Below, in pieces: positions 62,215 through 64,000 of a stretch of 64,000 nucleotides of DNA. Made by a program: the position numbers and the translations under genes. The notes under the pieces were generated by a model. It saw nothing but the letters and a program-made list of their open reading frames with translations. It did not search any database and was not told the DNA's origin. Positions within the stretch are counted from its first letter, which is position 1. Every line of letters begins with the position of its first letter. Location of the stretch: contig NZ_RDBE01000001.1 in NCBI RefSeq assembly GCF_003674065.1, positions 160,257-224,256 on the forward strand, written 5' to 3'. The DNA is from Nocardioides mangrovicus. Its GTDB lineage: Bacteria > Actinomycetota > Actinomycetes > Propionibacteriales > Nocardioidaceae.

Positions 62215-63305
62215 TGGCCTCCCTGCTGGACAAGAAGACCCGCTCCGACGGGCTCAAGCTGCTGATCTTCATCGTCGTCACCAGCCTCGCCACCGGCGTG
62301 CTGGTGGTGCTGATCGGCAACTTCACCTTCGGCGCCAAGCGCACGTACAAGGCCGAGTTCGCCGACGCCACCGGGGTCACCAAGGGCGACGACGTCCGGA
62401 TCGCCGGCGTCAAGGTGGGCAGCGTCAAGAGCATCGCCGTCTACCACCGCACCAAGGCACTGGTGACCTTCAGCGTCCTCGACGACGCCACCGTCACCCG
62501 CTCCTCGACCGCCACCATCCGCTACCGCAACCTGGTGGGGCAGCGCTACATCTCGCTCACCCAGGGCATCGGCGACACCTCGCGCCTGCCCGACGAGGCG
62601 ATGATCCCGCTGGACCGCACCCAGCCCGCCCTCGACCTCACGGTGCTGCTCAACGGCTTCAAGCCGCTGTTCGCCGCGCTCTCGCCCAGCGACATCAACA
62701 AGCTGTCGTACGAGGTGATCCAGGTCTTCCAGGGCGAGGGCGGCAACATCGAGGGCCTGCTGGCCGACACCGCCTCGCTCACCCAGACGCTGGCCAGCAA
62801 GGACAAGGTCATCGGGGAGCTGATCGACAACCTCAACGCGGTGCTGAGCACCGTCGCCAAGCGCGACAATGAGCTGAGCTCGCTGATCGTGCGGTTGCGG
62901 CAGTTCGTCGGCGGCCTCAAGGACGACCGGCAGGCCATCCTGGGCTCGCTGGACAGCATCTCCGACCTCACCGACTCCACCGCCGGCCTGCTCACCGAGG
63001 CCCGCCCGCCGCTGGCCAACGACGTCACCCAGCTCAAGCGCGTCACCGCCAACCTCAACCAGGGTGCCCCCGAGCTCGACCGAGCGCTGCAGGTGCTGCC
63101 GATCAAGCTGACCAAGATCGGCCGGACCGCCATCTACGGCTCGTTCTTCAACTTCTACCTCTGCCAGCTCAACGGCACGATCCAGATCCCCAGCCAGCTG
63201 TCCGCCTTGCTCAACACCCTGCCGCTCAACGGCACCCTCGACGGCAACGACATCAAGCTGAGCGTCTTCAACAACACGGCGGCGAGGTGCTCCCTCAACC
63301 CATGA
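62214..63305 (+). CDS. mceB: MCE-family protein B
   Basis: Second MCE protein (363 aa). Membrane anchor near residues 15-37 (LKLLIFIVVTSLATGVLVVLIG). The MCE domain (about 43-120) has the YKAEFADATGVTKGDDVRIAGVKVGSVKSI consensus and YRNLVGQRYISLTQG. The C-terminal helical region carries NEL/ASKD-type coiled repeats. It starts with GTG overlapping the mceA stop. Its TGA overlaps the mceC ATG (ATGA). Two C-terminal Cys (YLCQL and RCSL) are conserved-looking. Confidence 0.94.
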   Translation: MASLLDKKTRSDGLKLLIFIVVTSLATGVLVVLIGNFTFGAKRTYKAEFADATGVTKGDDVRIAGVKVGSVKSIAVYHRTKALVTFSVLDDATVTRSSTATIRYRNLVGQRYISLTQGIGDTSRLPDEAMIPLDRTQPALDLTVLLNGFKPLFAALSPSDINKLSYEVIQVFQGEGGNIEGLLADTASLTQTLASKDKVIGELIDNLNAVLSTVAKRDNELSSLIVRLRQFVGGLKDDRQAILGSLDSISDLTDSTAGLLTEARPPLANDVTQLKRVTANLNQGAPELDRALQVLPIKLTKIGRTAIYGSFFNFYLCQLNGTIQIPSQLSALLNTLPLNGTLDGNDIKLSVFNNTAARCSLNP

Positions 63306-64000
63306 GCCTGCCCTTCCGCGAGCGCAACCCGGTGACCATCGGGCTGGTCTCGTTCGCCGTGATCATCTTGTTGATGCTGGCCGCCTTCAAGGCCGACCAG
63401 CTGCCGCTGATCGGTGGCGGCGACACCTACTACGCCAACTTCTCCGACGCCAGCGGCATCGTCGCCGGCAACGAGGTCCGCGTCGCCGGCGTCCGCGTCG
63501 GCAAGGTCAAGAGCGTCGACCTCTCCCACGGTCACGTCCGGGTCGCCTTCCAGGTGCAGGACAAGCTGGACCTCGGCGCCGACACCGCGGCCCAGATCAA
63601 GGTCAAGACGTTGCTCGGCTCGATGTTCTTGGCCCTCGAGCCGGCCGGATCGGGCCACCTGCAAGACGGCGCCACCATCCCGCAGAGCCGCACCAAGTCC
63701 GCCTACGACATCGTGCAGGCGTTCAGCGGGCTGGCCAGCCGCACCGAGAAGATCGACCTCGACCAGCTGCGCACCTCGCTCAATACCCTGGCCGGGGTCA
63801 CCGAGAACACCCCCGAGGAGTTCCAGGGCACGCTCAAGGGCCTCTCCGACCTCTCGGCCAACATCGCGGCCCGCGACGACCAGCTCAACACGCTCCTGGC
63901 CAACGCCAAGTCGGTCAGCACGGTGCTCGCCGATCGCAACCAGGACGTCGTGAAGCTGATGAAGGACTCCGACGTGCTGCTGCGGGCGCTGGTCGCGCGG
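63302..64000 (+). CDS. mceC: MCE-family protein C (partial)
   Basis: Third MCE protein, cut by the window edge after 233 codons. N-terminal anchor NPVTIGLVSFAVIILLMLAAF (about residues 9-29). The MCE domain (about 40-115) has YYANFSDASGIVAGNEVRVAGVRVGKVKSVDL and IKVKTLLGSMFLALEPAG. The start of the helical domain follows, with ARDDQLNTLLANAKSVSTVLADRNQDV. The ATG overlaps the mceB stop. The operon presumably continues with mceD-F. Confidence 0.94.
   Translation, partial: MSLPFRERNPVTIGLVSFAVIILLMLAAFKADQLPLIGGGDTYYANFSDASGIVAGNEVRVAGVRVGKVKSVDLSHGHVRVAFQVQDKLDLGADTAAQIKVKTLLGSMFLALEPAGSGHLQDGATIPQSRTKSAYDIVQAFSGLASRTEKIDLDQLRTSLNTLAGVTENTPEEFQGTLKGLSDLSANIAARDDQLNTLLANAKSVSTVLADRNQDVVKLMKDSDVLLRALVAR

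Overview
The window is high-GC DNA (codon third positions almost all G/C) with many GTG starts, leaderless-looking promoters and long antisense shadow ORFs. It reads as a chromosomal segment of a soil-type actinobacterium. The pairing of rpmG-hadA-hadB-murB with tRNA-Trp-secE-nusG-rplKAJL, followed by an mce operon, and the CE1758/CE1759-type flavin pair fit a Nocardioides-like member of the Propionibacteriales. The genus is an inference. I see no prophage, insertion sequence, integron or CRISPR array.

Layout. 1-2991 (-): two-subunit 2-oxoacid:ferredoxin oxidoreductase (korB is cut by the window edge). 3223-6926 (+): sulfate ABC transporter cysP-cysT-cysW-cysA. 6941-14839 (-): a tightly overlapping eight-gene run with the signature genes of the Nit1C / MSMEG_0565-0572 'nitrogen starvation' cluster. 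It contains a glycosyltransferase, two nitrilase-fold proteins (one lacking the catalytic Cys and Glu), a flavoprotein, a GNAT-AIR-synthase fusion, a radical SAM protein, the Sll0783-like protein and an amidohydrolase. 14940-20594: a catabolic island on both strands with a LigAB-type ring-cleavage dioxygenase, an IclR regulator, an ATZ/TRZ-type amidohydrolase, a family III CoA-transferase and a citryl-CoA-lyase-like protein. Its substrate is unknown to me.

20605-23821 (-): an SF2 helicase with a membrane hairpin, behind a YajQ-family gene. 23914: tRNA-Tyr. 24119-27075 (+): 2OG-Fe(II) oxygenase, ohrR-ohr peroxide module, quinone-reductase-like MDR. 27100-28662 (-): cytosolic GAF-GAF chemoreceptor-like protein. 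28751-32664: NrtR regulator diverging from nadA-nadB-nadC, with a perfect palindrome between them. 32767-37367: FMN reductase/luciferase-like monooxygenase pair, DUF1540, pirin, homocysteine methyltransferase, Tag glycosylase. 37407-42238 (-): cell-envelope glycosyltransferases (GT39, GT2) and a drug exporter. 42314-47686: alanine-glyoxylate-type aminotransferase, GrpB, glycolate-oxidase-like FAD protein, amidase, thioesterase.

47753 to the end (mostly +): tRNA-Thr, tRNA-Met, rpmG-hadA-hadB-murB; then (-) a DUF4190 membrane protein, an adenosine-deaminase-like protein and an aminotransferase; then tRNA-Trp-secE-nusG-rplK-rplA, a lipoprotein gene, the L10 leader with rplJ-rplL, and the start of an mce lipid-import operon (mkl, yrbE A/B, mce A, B and part of C).

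Most notable: (i) the Nit1C-type operon pairs an intact nitrilase with a paralogue that has lost two catalytic residues; (ii) the adjacent ring-cleavage/CoA-lyase island seems undescribed; (iii) a near-identical 24-bp palindrome (GTTCACCA-N8-TGGTGAAC) lies beside the IclR gene and again 27 kb away upstream of the glyoxylate aminotransferase, suggesting one regulon.
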